Below are positions 34,511 to 46,515 of a stretch of 64,000 nucleotides of DNA, piece after piece (position 1 is the stretch's first letter; each line of letters opens with the position of its first letter). Origin of the DNA: Dugong dugon (Eukaryota; Chordata; Mammalia; Sirenia; Dugongidae); contig CM057469.1 in the NCBI GenBank assembly GCA_030035585.1, positions 119,142,650 to 119,206,649 on the forward strand, read 5' to 3'. Both the position numbers and the translations under genes were made by a program. The notes beneath the pieces are model-generated. The model was not told the origin of the DNA and did no database searches. It saw only the letters and a program-made list of their open reading frames with translations.

Positions 34511-36030
34511 TTTTTTTTTTTTTTTTTTAATTGTACTTTAGATGAAGGTTTACAGAACAAATAGTTTCTTATTAAACAGTCAGGACACATATTGTTTTAT
34601 GACTTTGGTTAACAACCCCACGACATGTCAACACTCTCCCTTCTCGACCTTGGAGGACCTTTTTTTTTTTTTTTGGTGAAAATATACATAGCCAAAGTTA
34701 CACCATTTCAAAAGTTTCTACATGTACAATTCAGTGACATCGATTACATTCTACCAGTTGTGCTGCTATTCTCACTAAACTTTTCCAAATTATTCCATCA
34801 CCATTGTCTTCATCTCACTGCCTCCAAGGCTGCCCATCAAACCTTTTGAGTCGCTGTTGTCAATTTGATCTCACATAGATAATTTTTTTTTTTTTGTACC
34901 TTAGATGAAGGTTTACAGAGCAAATAGTTTCTCATTAAACAGTTAGTACACATATTGCCCTATGACAATGGTTAACAACCCCACAACAAGTCAGCACTGT
35001 CCTTTCTCAACCTTGGGTTCCCTATCACCAGCTTTCCTGTCCTGTCCTGCCTACTAGTCCTTGTCCCTGGACTGATGTGTTTCATTAGTCCTGTTTTGTT
35101 TTATGAGGTTGTCCAATCCCCACTGAATGGTGAACCTCGGGAATTACTTCACCACTGAGCTAAACGGGTGCCCAGGGGCCATACTCTCGAGGTTTCTCCA
35201 GTCTGTTAGGCCAGTAAATCTGGTCTTATTTGTGTGTGTTAGAATTTTGTTCTACATCCTTTTCCAGCTCTGTCCAGGACCCTATATTGTGATCACAGTC
35301 AGAGCAGTCAGTGGTGGTAGCCAGGCACCATCTAGCTGTACTGGACTCAGTCTGGTGGAGGCCTTGGTAGCTGTGGTCCATTGGTCCTTTGGACTAATCT
35401 TTTCCTCGCATCTTGTTCTCTTCATTCTCCCTTTTTCCCAAAGGGATGAGACCAGTGGAGTATCTTAGATGGCTGCTCAGGGTTTTTAAGACCCCAGACG
35501 CTACTCACCAAGGTAGAATGTAGAACATTGTCTTTATAAACTGTGTTATGCCAATTGAGCTAAATGTTTCCCGAGACCATGGTTCCCACAGCCCTCCGCC
35601 CAGCAATTCAGTCTCTCAGGGAGTTTGGATGTGTCTATACAGCTTCCATGACCTTTCCTTGTACAAGCTGTGCTGACTTCCCCAGTATTGTGTACTGTCT
35701 TACCCTTCACCAAAGTTACCACTTATCTATTGTCTATTTAATATTTCCCCACTAACCCTCCCATCCCTGGTAACCAACAAAGATTGTTTCTTTTTGTGTA
35801 TAAACTTTTACATGAGGTTTTACAGTAGAGGTCTCATACAATATTTGTCCTTTTGTGATTGACTTATTTCACTCAGCACAATGTCCTCCAGTTTCATCCA
35901 TGTTATGAGATGATTCACAGATTCATCATTGTTCTTTATTGTTGCATAATACTCCATAGTGTGTATGTCCCACAGTTTGTTTATCCATTCATCTGTTGAT
36001 GGTCATCTACGTTGTTTCCATCTTTTTGCT
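34511..36030 (-). mobile_element. L1 LINE, 5'-truncated, with three-block 3' tail
   Basis: On the - strand, the last few hundred bases of ORF2 (35,830-36,030) and the 3' UTR. The L1 3' end is composite. Block C (34,896-36,030) ends in an A-tract (seen as T13 at 34,883-34,895). Block B (34,675-34,882; ggtgaaaatatacatagcc) resembles an older L1 3' UTR and ends in another A-tract. Block A (34,529-34,658; ttgtactttagatgaaggtttacag) repeats the C terminus and ends in a third A-tract. Imperfect target duplication: ctattttacagag (about 34,498-34,510) and ctatttacacaga (36,029-36,041). Confidence 0.88.
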
Positions 36031-36042
36031 ATTTACACAGAC

Positions 36043-36429
36043 TGTTTTTAATACTTAAAAATAACTACTATTTTCCTCCATCTAGTAGAACATTTACTGT
36101 TCTCATAATTTTAGACCTCATAGGAGCATTTCATAGAATTGAACATTCTCTGTCCAAGACAAAATTCTAGATATTTTCTTCCAAGATTTCTCCCATATCT
36201 TTCACACAACAGCTAGGTTTTTTAAATTTGTTTTTGTTTTTATTTAATATATATGATAAATGGGGTCATATCACACACCAGATTTAAATTTTTCTAATGC
36301 TTTTCTATTCTATTGAAAAACAAAATCCCAAACTCTTTCTTATGGACTACAAAGCCTGTGTGAGCTGACTTTCACCCAGCTCTCAGCTGTATCAAGTTAT
36401 CACATTCTCATTTGCTATGCTCTAAATTC
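36043..36429. other. Unassigned intergenic sequence
   Basis: Nothing recognised with confidence; possibly further decayed L1M. Confidence 0.4.
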
Positions 36430-37760
36430 TTTCAGATTTTATTTTAAATAAAATTAATTTTTTAGAGCAGATAAAAATGTCAAAAAAATTGTAAAGATAG
36501 TAATGAGAGTTCCCATAAACCCTGCATTCATTTTTCCCAGTTATTAACGTCTTACACAACTATAGTGCATTTTTTAAAATTAATGAACTAATATCAATAC
36601 ATTGTTATTAGACAAAGCCCATACTTTGTTTACATTTCCTTAGTTTTTATCTGATGTTCTTTTTCTGTTCCATAATTTGTTTCCAATATACCACTTTGCA
36701 TTTAGTTGTCATGTCTCCTTAAGCTCCTCTTGACTGTGACAGTGTCTCATATCTTCCTTGTTCTTGATGACTTTGGCAGTTTCGAAGAGGAATGGTCAGG
36801 TTTTTATGGAATATTTTTATATTGGGATGCATCTGATGTTTATCTCATGTTTATACTGGCATTATATGTTTTGGTTAGGAAGACTGCAGAAGTAAAGTGC
36901 CATGCTTATCACATCATATCAAGTGTAGATACTGTCAAAAAAACCTAGCACTGTTGATGTTAACTTTGATCACTTGGCTGAGATGGTGCTTGTCAGGGTT
37001 CTTCACTGTAAAAGTTAGTGTTTTTCGTCCCATTTTCATACTCTAATCTTTGGAAAGAAGTCCCGATGGAAAGCCCACACTTAAGGAATAAGGAGTTATG
37101 CTCCACCTCTTTTAGGATGGAGTATATACATTAACTATTTGGAATTCTTCTGCATGGGAGATATCTCTCTTCTTTCCCACTTAGTAATTTATTCCATCAT
37201 TTATATCAGTATGAACTCATAGTTTTGTTTCTTCGTTAATATACTTTGAGTATTAATCCAGCACTATTTTTTTTTTGCCAAGCTTTTCCAGCTTTGGACT
37301 TTGAGAATTTTTTAAGTTGGCACCTGTATTTCTTTGACATGTTATTTTTTGTTTTGTTTACTTTTTTTGTACAGGAATTTCCTTATTTTCTGGTGATAAA
37401 AGATATTCCAAGACCATCTTGTATATTTCTTGCCTTAGTTCAAGAATCATCCATTACCCCAAGGATCCCTAGTTCCTTTTATTGGATAATGCCATTAGAA
37501 ACCAATATCTGGGAACTAAGCTTGCTGATTGCTTCTGGGGTGGCATTGTTTCTAGACCCTATCAGTTGATATAGCAAGAAAATACATGTGTGTATACTAT
37601 TTCTAAATGTAATCATCTTAATATTTTCAAGCTCTCATGAATTCATACTGATATCCCTGACTCTAATCTATTAATATATGGATCATTCTAGACTCCTACC
37701 CTTGCTTACCTGCAACGTCGCATTCCAAGAGTGAGAAACGTAGCTCCCACCATTTGCCAT
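36430..37760 (-). mobile_element. Ancient L1M 3' region
   Basis: Reverse-oriented old L1 (L1ME/L1MC style): gagagttcccataaaccctgc, gactttggcagtttcgaagagg, ttatcacatcatatcaagtg, cttaaggaataaggagttatgctccacctc, atttggaattcttctgcatggg, and accaatatctgggaactaag are all familiar landmarks in order. Highly diverged; the 80- and 107-codon frames within it are not genes. Confidence 0.8.
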
Positions 37761-37831
37761 TGATTTACTTAATTGTTCAGTTCCAGTATACATTTATAAA
37801 ATCATTAGAATTGTTAAACCATAAATCCATG

Positions 37832-38306
37832 TGTATTAGGGTTCTCCAGAGAAACAGAAACAATAGATGTTATATACATATTTAGAGAGAGAGACAGAAT
37901 GATTTATTTTAAGAAATTGGCTCAAGTGATTGTGGGGGCTGGCAATCCAAAATCTGTAGATTAGGTGTCAAGCTGAAAACTCTGGCAGTCTTCAGTCCCA
38001 AATAGTAGGCCATGTGCCAGGCTGGAAAATCTGGCAAGATACCTATGTTACGGTATTCAGGCAGAATTGTTTCACTCCAGAAAAACCTCAATTTTTGCTC
38101 TTAAGGCTTTCCAATGATTTGATAAGTCCCACTCATTTTATCAAGGTTAATATCCTTTACTTAGTATCTAATTTACAGATTTACAGTTGATTGTAAATAG
38201 TAATCATTTCTACAAAATACCCTCACCGCAACATCTAGACTAGTGTTTGAACAAACAACTGGGCACCATAGCCCAACCAGCGTGGCACACAGAATTAACT
38301 ATCACA
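37832..38306 (+). mobile_element. Solo LTR, MLT2 (ERVL class)
   Basis: TGTATTAGGGTTCTCCAGAG start and TTAACTATCACA end, with ttaagaaattggctcaagtgattgtgggggctggcaatcc and ccctcaccgcaacatctagac inside, all MLT2 hallmarks. The exact 5-bp duplication ccatg (37,827-37,831 and 38,307-38,311) pins both ends. No internal viral region. Distant relative of the three 18-29 kb copies. Family known across eutherians, so this is an old fossil inserted between two stretches of still older L1M. Confidence 0.92.
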
Positions 38307-38394
38307 CCATGGAACACAACTTCTTCAACTAAAGTTCTTATGTACATTTTATTTTGCTTTTAGTTTTACAGTCTCCACTTCCTTAGTTACTTAG

Positions 38395-39060
38395 GTTAGT
38401 ACATTCCCCCCCACCCCCCTTTTAGTGAGGATTTTTCATACATTTATAATACATTTAAATGGTTTAATGACACTATGCATTCCATTTTGGGATTATTCCC
38501 ACCTCCTAAATGATTTTTTTTAATCTGCATGTATTAAGATTCATTCTTTGTGTTGTGAAGTTCAATGGGTTTTAACACATGCATAGTGCATAATATCATG
38601 TATTTGCAATTCTAGTAGCATACAAAATAGTTTCATCACCCTAAAAAAAAAAATCCTGTGCTTTTAATATACTCTTCCTCCCCTCTCACCAACCCTCTAG
38701 CAACCACTGATCTTATTATTATTTCTATAATTTTGCCTTTTCCAGAATACCATATAATTGGAATCATACAGTACTTATCCTTTTCAGACAGGCTTCTTTA
38801 ACTCACCTATGTGCATTTCAGATTCAACTATATCTTTTTGTGTCTTAATAACTCATTTCTTTTATCACTGAATAATATTACATTGTAGGAAAGTAGCACA
38901 GTTTGTTTATCTACTGAAGGATATTTGGTGGCTTCCATTTCTTTTTTTTTTTAATTGTGGTAAACATATATTTGACCAAACTTTACCTTTTTAATAATCT
39001 TCAAATGTAAGTGACACTAGTTATATTTATCACATTGTTCAGCCATTATCCTTATTTCTT
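38395..39060 (-). mobile_element. Ancient L1M fragment(s), 3' region
   Basis: C-rich tract (38,407-38,420), then ttgtgaagttcaatgggttttaacacatgc, aaccctctagcaaccactgatc, ccttttccagaataccatataattggaatcatac, and ctgaataatattacattgtagg. A second L1 3' end type begins near 38,950 (ttaattgtggtaaacatat). Possibly the continuation of the 36.4-37.8 kb relic across the MLT2 LTR. Confidence 0.78.
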
Positions 39061-39099
39061 CCCAAACAGAAATTTAACAGAAGCTTCCCTTGGTCCTGC

Positions 39100-39400
39100 C
39101 TTATATGCTTTTCCTTCCACTCTTAACATTGTTCAGGTCTCAGTTTAAATGTCAGTTTTTTTAGAGAAGCTTTTCTTTCTTTGCCTTAATGTTTGTTCTC
39201 CATGTAAGTCTTTCTTATTTTTTCCATGTTAGTTTCTGAGCAGTGCTTAACACTGTTTGTATGACATATTTGTGACTTACTGTAATGTTTCTTACATGAC
39301 TCTAACCCCTTTCCGACTGGTTCAATTACATATCCTTAGCAACTACTAATGATCTGGTACATAATAGGTAACAATATGTATTTGTGGATTGAATTCATTA
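39100..39400 (+). mobile_element. L2 LINE 3' relic
   Basis: attgttcaggtctcagtttaaatgtcag followed by agagaagcttttctttctttgcc parallels the L2 ORF end (gttcaagtctcagctcaaatgtcacctcctcagagaggcc). A tail near 39,340-39,395 (tggtacataataggtaacaatatgtatttg) fits the L2 3' terminus. Confidence 0.7.
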
Positions 39401-39439
39401 GTAAACTATCTCAGCAACTTTTGGTAGCAACATGTGACA

Positions 39440-39600
39440 TAGATATTCAAATTTTATCCTGATAAAACTAAGACTTAGCAAAGGTAAGAGATATGCTCAA
39501 ATTTAAACAGTTAATAATCCAGATGTGATTTAAACTTAGATATTCTTATTTGAAGACCAATTTTCCTTTCCTCACTCCAGAGCCAGTGCACACTGATGGT
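39440..39600 (-). mobile_element. MIR SINE, reverse
   Basis: tcaaattttatcctgataaaactaagacttagcaaagg and ttaataatccagatgtgatttaaactt match the reverse MIR (cccattttacagatgaggaaactgagg; gctagtaagtggcagagccgggattcgaacc). Diverged. Confidence 0.6.
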
Positions 39601-39994
39601 GCTGCACGTGAAGATGTTAAACAGATAAAAATAGGTAATATTCAGCTCAGAAGGCAAATGTCTTAGAAGGTTTCTCCAAGGACATGTGGTTAGACCCTGG
39701 CCCTCAAGGAATGGAAATGACCTAATCAAATTAATCAAAAGAGTATAGAATTTGATAAAGTTTTCTGAAATTTTCATTACATTTAATGAGGGAAATATAA
39801 GCTAAGGTAAAATATTCACTTGAGTGTGAAATTCATTGTCACAGATAATGGCTATTTTTCAGGTTATGAAAATCTGAAGAATGGTCATCTTGTTGCTTCC
39901 ATATATTATTCCACTGGTTTTTACAGTGAAAACTCATGTACCTCTACCTACTACAGAGCCCTGGTAGTTTTCAATATTTGTTTTTTCTCTTCCT

Positions 39995-40090
39995 TCCTCA
40001 CCTTCCTCCTCCCTTCGTCCCTCCCTCCCTCCCTCCCTCCTTCCTTCCTGTTTCTTCTCCTCTTCCTCCACCTCCTCCTGCTCCCCTTTT
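39995..40090. repeat. Pyrimidine tract with TCCC/TCCT microsatellite
   Basis: ccctccctccctccctccc at 40,018-40,038 within an almost pure C/T strand extending to about 40,090. Proline/leucine-rich frames over it are artefacts. Such mirror-like homopurine/homopyrimidine DNA can form triplex (H-DNA) structures in principle. Confidence 0.92.
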
Positions 40091-40099
40091 TTCTTTACT

Positions 40100-41429
40100 A
40101 AATAACGTAACATTCAGTCTCTGATTGGAGTAGAGAGGCTAGAACCAAAGACCTAGTTATTTTCTTCGCTTTCTCTGCTACATGTAACAGTCCGAAAGTC
40201 TTTGTTATAGGTCTTTAAATCAATTTTAAACATGGAGAACCACCCCTCCCACCCGAATATGTCTGAGGACTTCAAAAAATGCTACCCCATAATCAATATA
40301 GTAGCTCTTATCGTCCAACAATGTTATTTATATAGAACCATCTCAAATCACCTAGAACTAGAGACTATACAATAAAAAAGGTTATTCAGTTGGCTAAATT
40401 AATTTTCAGTCGTTTTTCTGTGTTCGGAATAGTTGAGCCCCGAAGCACTATGCCATTTTTCCTAGCAAAATTAAGAAGATTAAGAAGAACTGTGTAAAAA
40501 AAATTAGTTCACCCAACCCATTTATATCAATTGCAGAACAATCTTTCCTAATAAGGATTTATTTAATCATTTTATATGTTTTATGTCATCTTTATAGCCA
40601 GCATTTTTCATTATAAACTTGCAAAAAGATTCCATTGTAGAATACAGTGCACTTCAGCTTTTTTTCCCCTTCATGCATGGAATTATATATCAGGTAACAA
40701 TTTGGAGGAATGAAAAGTTCATGTTATTGCCATTACCTTCTCCTTGCCTTTGACAGCCCCTGCCTCCTCCTCACTACACTCAATCTCACTGGGATAAATA
40801 GGAATAATAATACTGTGTGTAACACCTGGATGAGGTGAAGGCATATTTAGCAAACAAAGTAATGTATCTCTGTATATAATAAACATCTGAGGTTGGTACT
40901 ACTGCACTGAGCATTTTATGTTCTTGAATGATATCTCTTGTTTATCAGAAGAAAATAGTTACAAATAAGATGCTTAGATTTAAAGTCACAGTCTGTAGCT
41001 TGACTTAAAGACCACCTGTATGTAAATCAGTTAATGTGTCCAAGAATGTTATTTTATTGTGTAAATTGTATATGTTCATTAAAAAAGAAGCAAATATTTT
41101 AATTATATATAACCCTATGATCACATTATCTTCATATAATGCTGTTAATATTTTGATAAATATTGTGTGAGGGATGTTTATATGATTATATTATATAGAT
41201 AAAGATGCTTATGCCTAAATTTACATAAGTGCCTTATAAAATTGGATGATACACATCATCTTTATGTTTGCAAAGAATTCTATGAAAAGGCTAAACCAAG
41301 TTTTCTTTATTTTATTTAATTAATATCTATAAATGGCAATTTAGCTTTTGCCCCATTTTCCCCAATTCCAAACAATATAGTAATAAAAACACGTATAAAC
41401 ATGTTACATTATTATTTTATTTTATTATT
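40100..41429. other. Unassigned intergenic sequence
   Basis: About 1.3 kb of AT-rich DNA without recognisable genes or repeats. Confidence 0.5.
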
Positions 41430-41675
41430 TTTAGGAAAATTTACTATGTATGGGTTTTTGGTGAACATTTGAGTGTAGGTTTTTTTTAAATTCAAATCGT
41501 GTATGCAACAGTCTGGAAGGAAGTATTTTACCAATCTGCAATCCCATCAGCAGTGTATAAGATTCCCCATCAATTATAATTTTTAAATCTTGGTCAATCT
41601 AAAGAGCGAGGCATTTACATATCCCTTAATTTTTAGTTCTATTCCTGGTGAGGTTGATTTTCTTTTTTTTAATAC
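41430..41675 (-). mobile_element. Possible ancient L1 fragment
   Basis: ccaatctgcaatcccatcagcagtgtataag resembles the reverse ORF2 CCHC-region complement of L1s. The surroundings are too diverged for a firm call. Confidence 0.45.
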
Positions 41676-41684
41676 TAATTGAAC

Positions 41685-42291
41685 TTTTTTTTTTTTTTAA
41701 TTGTACTTCAGGTGAAGGCTTACAGAGCAAATAGTTTCTCATGAAACAGTAGTACACATATTGTTTTATGATGCTGGTTAACAACTCCACAACGTGTCAA
41801 CCCTTTAACTTCTCAACCTTTTTTTTTGGTGAAAATACACATAGCCAAAGATACACCATTACAAAAATTTCTACATGCACGGTTCAGTGACATTGACTAC
41901 GCTCTTCGAATTGTGCTGTTATTCTCACTTAAGATGAAGGCTTACAGAACAAAATAGTTTCTCATTTAACAGTTACTACAAATGTTGCCCTATGACAATG
42001 GTTAACAATCTCACAACACATCAACAATATCCTTACTCAACCTTGGGTTCCCTATCACCAGCTTCCTTGTCCCCTTGTGCTTTCTGGTCCTTGTCACTGG
42101 ACTACTGTACCTCATTAGTCCCATTTGGTTTTCTGGGGCTGTCCACTCCCAGGCTGAACGGTGAACCTAGAAGATAACTTCACCACTGAGCTAAAAGGTG
42201 TCTGGGGGCCATACTCTTGGGGTTTCTCCAGTCTCCTTTAGGCCAGTAAATCTGGTCTTTTTTTGTGAGTTAGAATTATGTTCTACATTCT
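41685..42291 (-). mobile_element. L1 LINE 3' tail, about 600 bp, composite type
   Basis: Very short 5'-truncated L1 on -. The same composite end as the 59 kb copy: block A (T-tract 41,685-41,698, then ttgtacttcaggtgaaggc), block B (ggtgaaaatacacatagcc, 41,828-41,930) and block C from 41,931 (aagatgaaggcttacagaac), with an identical B/C junction ctcacttaagatgaagg. Flanks taattgaac (41,676-41,684) and taactgaac (about 42,292-42,300) fit a target duplication, so it looks like one insertion event that copied the whole three-block tail. Confidence 0.88.
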
Positions 42292-42300
42292 TAACTGAAC

Positions 42301-42620
42301 ATTTTTATTTCTCATATACCACAGGCAAAATCTGAGCCAGGAGATACTTCAAAGAGGCCATGACTTACATATTACCTACAATTTGTTACAAATTATCTCT
42401 CCATATTAGGAAGAAAACAAGTACAAGCACTACTGAGTTGTGGTGAAGCTGATCCGAAACATAAGATAAATGCCATCTTAAACTGGGCTGACTTTATGGA
42501 TGCTGCCTACAAGATGTGTCTGAGCCATTTTGAATCAATTTATCACCAAATATATCTCGTGCTTTGTTCAGTCACTGAGAAAATATTTTCATCATTCCTT
42601 TTAGGTATATTTTAAGTAAG
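42301..42620. other. Unassigned intergenic sequence
   Basis: Nothing recognised. Begins at the right edge of the L1 target duplication. Confidence 0.5.
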
Positions 42621-45600
42621 GTTGTTGTTTTTGTCAGGTGCCATCAAGTCAGTTTCAATTCATAGTGATCCTATGTACAACAGAATGAAACAGTGCCTTG
42701 TCCTATGCCATCCTCACAATCACTGCTATGTTTGAGCTCATTGTTGCAGCCACTGTGTCAATCCATTTCATCAAGGATCTTCCTCTGTTTCGCTAACCCT
42801 CTACCTTTCCAAACATGATGTCCTCCTAGAGGGACTGGTCCCTCCTCATAACACATCCAAAGTACTTGAGACAAAGTCTCGCCATCCTTGCTTCCAAGGA
42901 GCATTTTCAAAGGCCGTACTTCTTCCTAGACTGACTTATTCGCTCTTCTGGCAGTCCATGGTATATTCAATATTCTTCACCAAGATCATAATACAAAGGC
43001 ATTAATTATTCTGTTTTCACTATTCACTGTTCAGCTTTTGCATGTATATGAGGCAATTGAAAATATCATGATGACTGGAAATAGAAGGTGCATTTTAGTC
43101 CTCAAAATGACATCTTTACTTTTCTCAACTATAAAGAGGTCTTTTGCAACAGAATTCCCCATGCAATAGTTCATTTGATTTCTTGACTGCTGCTTCCATG
43201 AGCATTGATTGTGAATCCAAGTAAAATGAAATCCTTGACAACTTTAATATTTTCTCCATTTATCATGATGCTTCTTATTGGTCCACTTGTGAGGGCTTTT
43301 GTTTTCTTTATGTTGAGGTGTAATCAGTACTGAAGGCTGTAGTCTTTGATCTTCATCAGTAAGTGTTTCAAGTTCTCTCTGCTTACAGCAAGGAAGATTG
43401 TGCCATCTGCATATCACAGGTTGTTAATAAGTCTTCCATCAATCCTGATGCCACGTTCTTCTTTATATTGCTCAGCTTCTTGGATTATTTGCTCAGCATA
43501 GAGATTGACTAAGTATGGTGAAAGTATACAACTGTGACACACATCTTTCCTGATTTTAAACCACTCAGTATCCCCTTATCCTGTTTGAACAACTGCCTCT
43601 TGATCTATGTATAGTTTCCATAAGAGCACATGTGTTCTGAAATTCCCATTCTTCATAATGTTATCCATAATTTGCTATGATACACGCAGCCGAATGCCTT
43701 TGGATAGTCAGTAAAACACAGATAAACATCTTTCTGGTATCCTATGCTTTCAGCCAGGATCCATCTGACATCAGCAATGATATCCTTGGTTCCACACCCT
43801 CTTCTGAATCAGGTTTGAATTTCTGGCAGTTCCCTGTCAGTATAATACTGAAACTTTTTTTTTAATTATCTGCAGCAAAATTTTACTTGCCTGTGATGTT
43901 AACAATATTGTTCAATAATTTTCACGTTCTGTTGGATCACCTTTCTTTGGAATGGGCACAAGGTAGCTGTCTTCCAAATTTCTTGGCATAGCCAAGTGAG
44001 CACCTCCAGCACTGCATCTGTTTGTTGAAGCATCTCAAATGATGTTTCATTAATTCCTGAAGATGACTTGTTTTTGCCAACGCCTTCAGTGTAGCTTGGA
44101 CTTCTTTCTTCAATACCGTCAGTTCTTGATCATATGCTACCTCTGAAATGGTTGAATGTCAACCAAGTCTTTTTGGTACAGTGACTCTGAGTATTCCTTC
44201 CATCTTCTTTTGATGCTTCTTGCATGGTGCAATATCTTGCCTATACAGTCCTTCAAAACTGCAACTTGAGGCTTGAATTTTTTCTTTAGTTCTTTCAGCT
44301 TGAGAAGTGCTGAGCATGTTATTCTCTTTTGGTTTTCTAACTCCAGGTCTTTGCAAATTTCATTATAATTCTTTACTTTGACTTCTTGAGCCACCCTTTA
44401 AAATCTTCTGTTTAGCTCTTTTATGTCATCATTTCTTCCTTTCACTTTAGCTACTCTAGGTTCAAGAGCAAGTTCCAGAGTGTCTTCTAACATCCTTTTT
44501 GACCTTTTCTTCCTTTCTTGTCTTTTTAATAATCTTTTGCTTTCCTTTTGTATGATATCCTTGATGTCATCTGCAACTTGCCTGGTCTTTGGTCATTAGT
44601 GTTCAATGTGTCAAATCTGTTCTTGAAAAGATTTCCAAATTTAGGTAGAATATACTCAAGGTTGTATTTTGGTTTTGGTGGGCTTATTTTAATTCTCTCC
44701 AGCGTCAACTTAAACTTGCATATGAGCAGTTGATGGTCTATTCTGAAGTCGTCCCTTAGCCTTCTTCAGACTGATGATACTGAGATTTTCCATTGCCTCT
44801 TTCTACAGATGTAGTTGATTTGATTGCTGTGTTTTTCATCCTGTGATGTACATGTGTATAGTTGCCATTCGTGTGGTTAGAAAAAGGTATTTGCAGTGAA
44901 TAAGTCTTTGTTCTTACAAAATTCTGTCATGCAATCTCTGGCATCATTTCCATCACCAAGGTCCTATTTTCTAACTACCAATCCTTCTTTGTTTCCAACT
45001 TTCACATTCTAATCACCAGTAATTATCAATGCATCTTTACTGCATCTTCGATCAATTTCAGACTACAGAAGTTGGTAAAATCTTCCATTTCCTCATCTTT
45101 GTCATTAGTGGTTGGTGAGTAAATTTGAATAATAATTGTATTAATTGGTCTTCTTTGTAGGCATACGGGTATTATCCTATCACTGACAGCGTTGTACTTC
45201 AGCATAGATCTTGAAATGTTCTTTTTGACAGTGAATGCTATGCCATTTCTCTTTAATTTTTCATTCCTGTAATAGTAGACCATATGATTGTCTGATTCAA
45301 AATGGCCTATATCAGTCAATTTCAGCTCACTAATGCTTAGGATATCTATTTCTATGCACTCCATTTCATTTTTGATGACTTTCTATTTTCCTAGATCCAT
45401 AATTTGTACATTCCACATTTTGATTTTTGGTCATTTGCAGCTATGTCTTCTCATTTTGAGTCTTACCACATTAGCAAATGAAAGTCCTGAAAGCTTTACT
45501 CCATCCACGTCATTAAGGTCAACTCTACTTTGAGGAGGCTGTTCTTTCCCAAACGTACTTTGATTGTCTTCCAACCTAAGAGGCTCATCTTCCGGCACTG

Positions 45601-45850
45601 TATCAGACAATGTTTCTCTGCTTCCATAAGATCTTCACTGGCCAATTTTTTCAGAAGTAGACCACCAGGTCCTTCTTCCTAGTCTGTCTTAGTCTGGAAG
45701 CTCCTCTGAAACTGTCCACCGTGAGTGACCTTGCTGGTATTTGAAATACCAGTGGTAAAGCTTCCAGCATCGCAGCAACACACAAGCCACCACAGTATAA
45801 CAAATTAATAGACTCGTGGTGGTTAAATAGAAGATTTGAAAAAGTTGTCA
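42621..45850 (-). mobile_element. RTE (BovB-like) LINE, almost full length
   Basis: About 3.2 kb, the usual length of a complete RTE. Read on -, it opens with the 5' region (cgtggtggttaaatag complement near 45,815-45,830) and ends with ggcacctgacaaaaacaac at 42,621-42,640. It therefore spans 5' UTR-like sequence, apurinic-type endonuclease, reverse transcriptase and 3' tail. No internal SINE or LTR is seen. RTEs encode one EN-RT polyprotein that nicks DNA and primes cDNA synthesis at the target; this copy is degenerate. It is the best template here for reading the family. The left 3' end is exact to within a few bases; the 5' boundary is approximate. Confidence 0.93.
42700..45420 (-). pseudogene. 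RTE EN-RT polyprotein remnant
   Basis: Endonuclease: ISELKLTDIGHFESDNHMVY and RNEKLKRNGIAF within the 45,026-45,364 frame, with later EN around 44,800-45,000. Linker: MAQEVKVKNYNEICKDLEL and RITCSALLKLKELKKKFK in 44,137-44,394. RT begins near 44,100, with FRRGRG-like and DYPKAFGCV-like codons around 43,690-43,810. The RT catalytic box YADD reads YADG at 43,402-43,413 and has a stop just before it (complement of tca at 43,414-43,416). At least half a dozen stops and shifts separate the readable segments, so no functional protein is expected. Confidence 0.88.
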
Positions 45851-46515
45851 AAATAGTGTAAGCAGGAACACCTCTATATTAATCCTGGTATGGACGGAGA
45901 TCTTGATTATGCTGTACAGAGTACAACCTCTATGATACTGGCCAAAGGGAAGTCCACTTTTATGGCAGATCGCTAATTAAGATTTATGATCTGATAAAAG
46001 GGACGGATTGTAGCACTACTACTTTGACAAGTGATTTTTGAATTCCTGCAGGAAAGGAGCATGTAGTTTACTCTCTATATTTGCCTTCTTCTAGTAATAC
46101 TGCTGGATAATTAAATCCAATTTAAATGCCTAACTTATACTGCATTCCTTCGTTTTGTAGGTTAATACCTTGCAAGTATTTAAATTCAACCTGTCGACAT
46201 TCACATCACAGTGGTACTTCTTAGACAAATACAAATATCTCTAAAAAATGAATGATCCTGCATCCAATAGATGTTCTTTCATTTATTTCTCAACTAAATC
46301 TATCTGGCCCCAGTCTGATGGATTTTAAGTGTATTGAGAATCATGGATAATTTAGGACTTATTAGTATTAATCAACTTGACGGCAACAGGGTGTTTTTAG
46401 TACGTCAAATGGAAAGTTATTAGTATAAGAGATTTGCTGCATTGTTGTAGATCCAGGCCTTTTCTCATCTTCTAAAATGGCTCTATTTTAAGGCATAATT
46501 TAAGTCTTAATCGGA
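45851..46515. other. Unassigned intergenic sequence
   Basis: No gene or family recognised. Confidence 0.5.

Noticed and set aside
36706-37569. 80- and 107-codon frames that look hydrophobic and membrane-like
   Set aside because: They translate T-rich reverse-oriented ancient L1M sequence; the phenylalanine/leucine content is a by-product.
39820-40124. Proline/leucine-rich frames at the TCCC tract
   Set aside because: Simple-repeat artefact; two frames of the same tract look alike.
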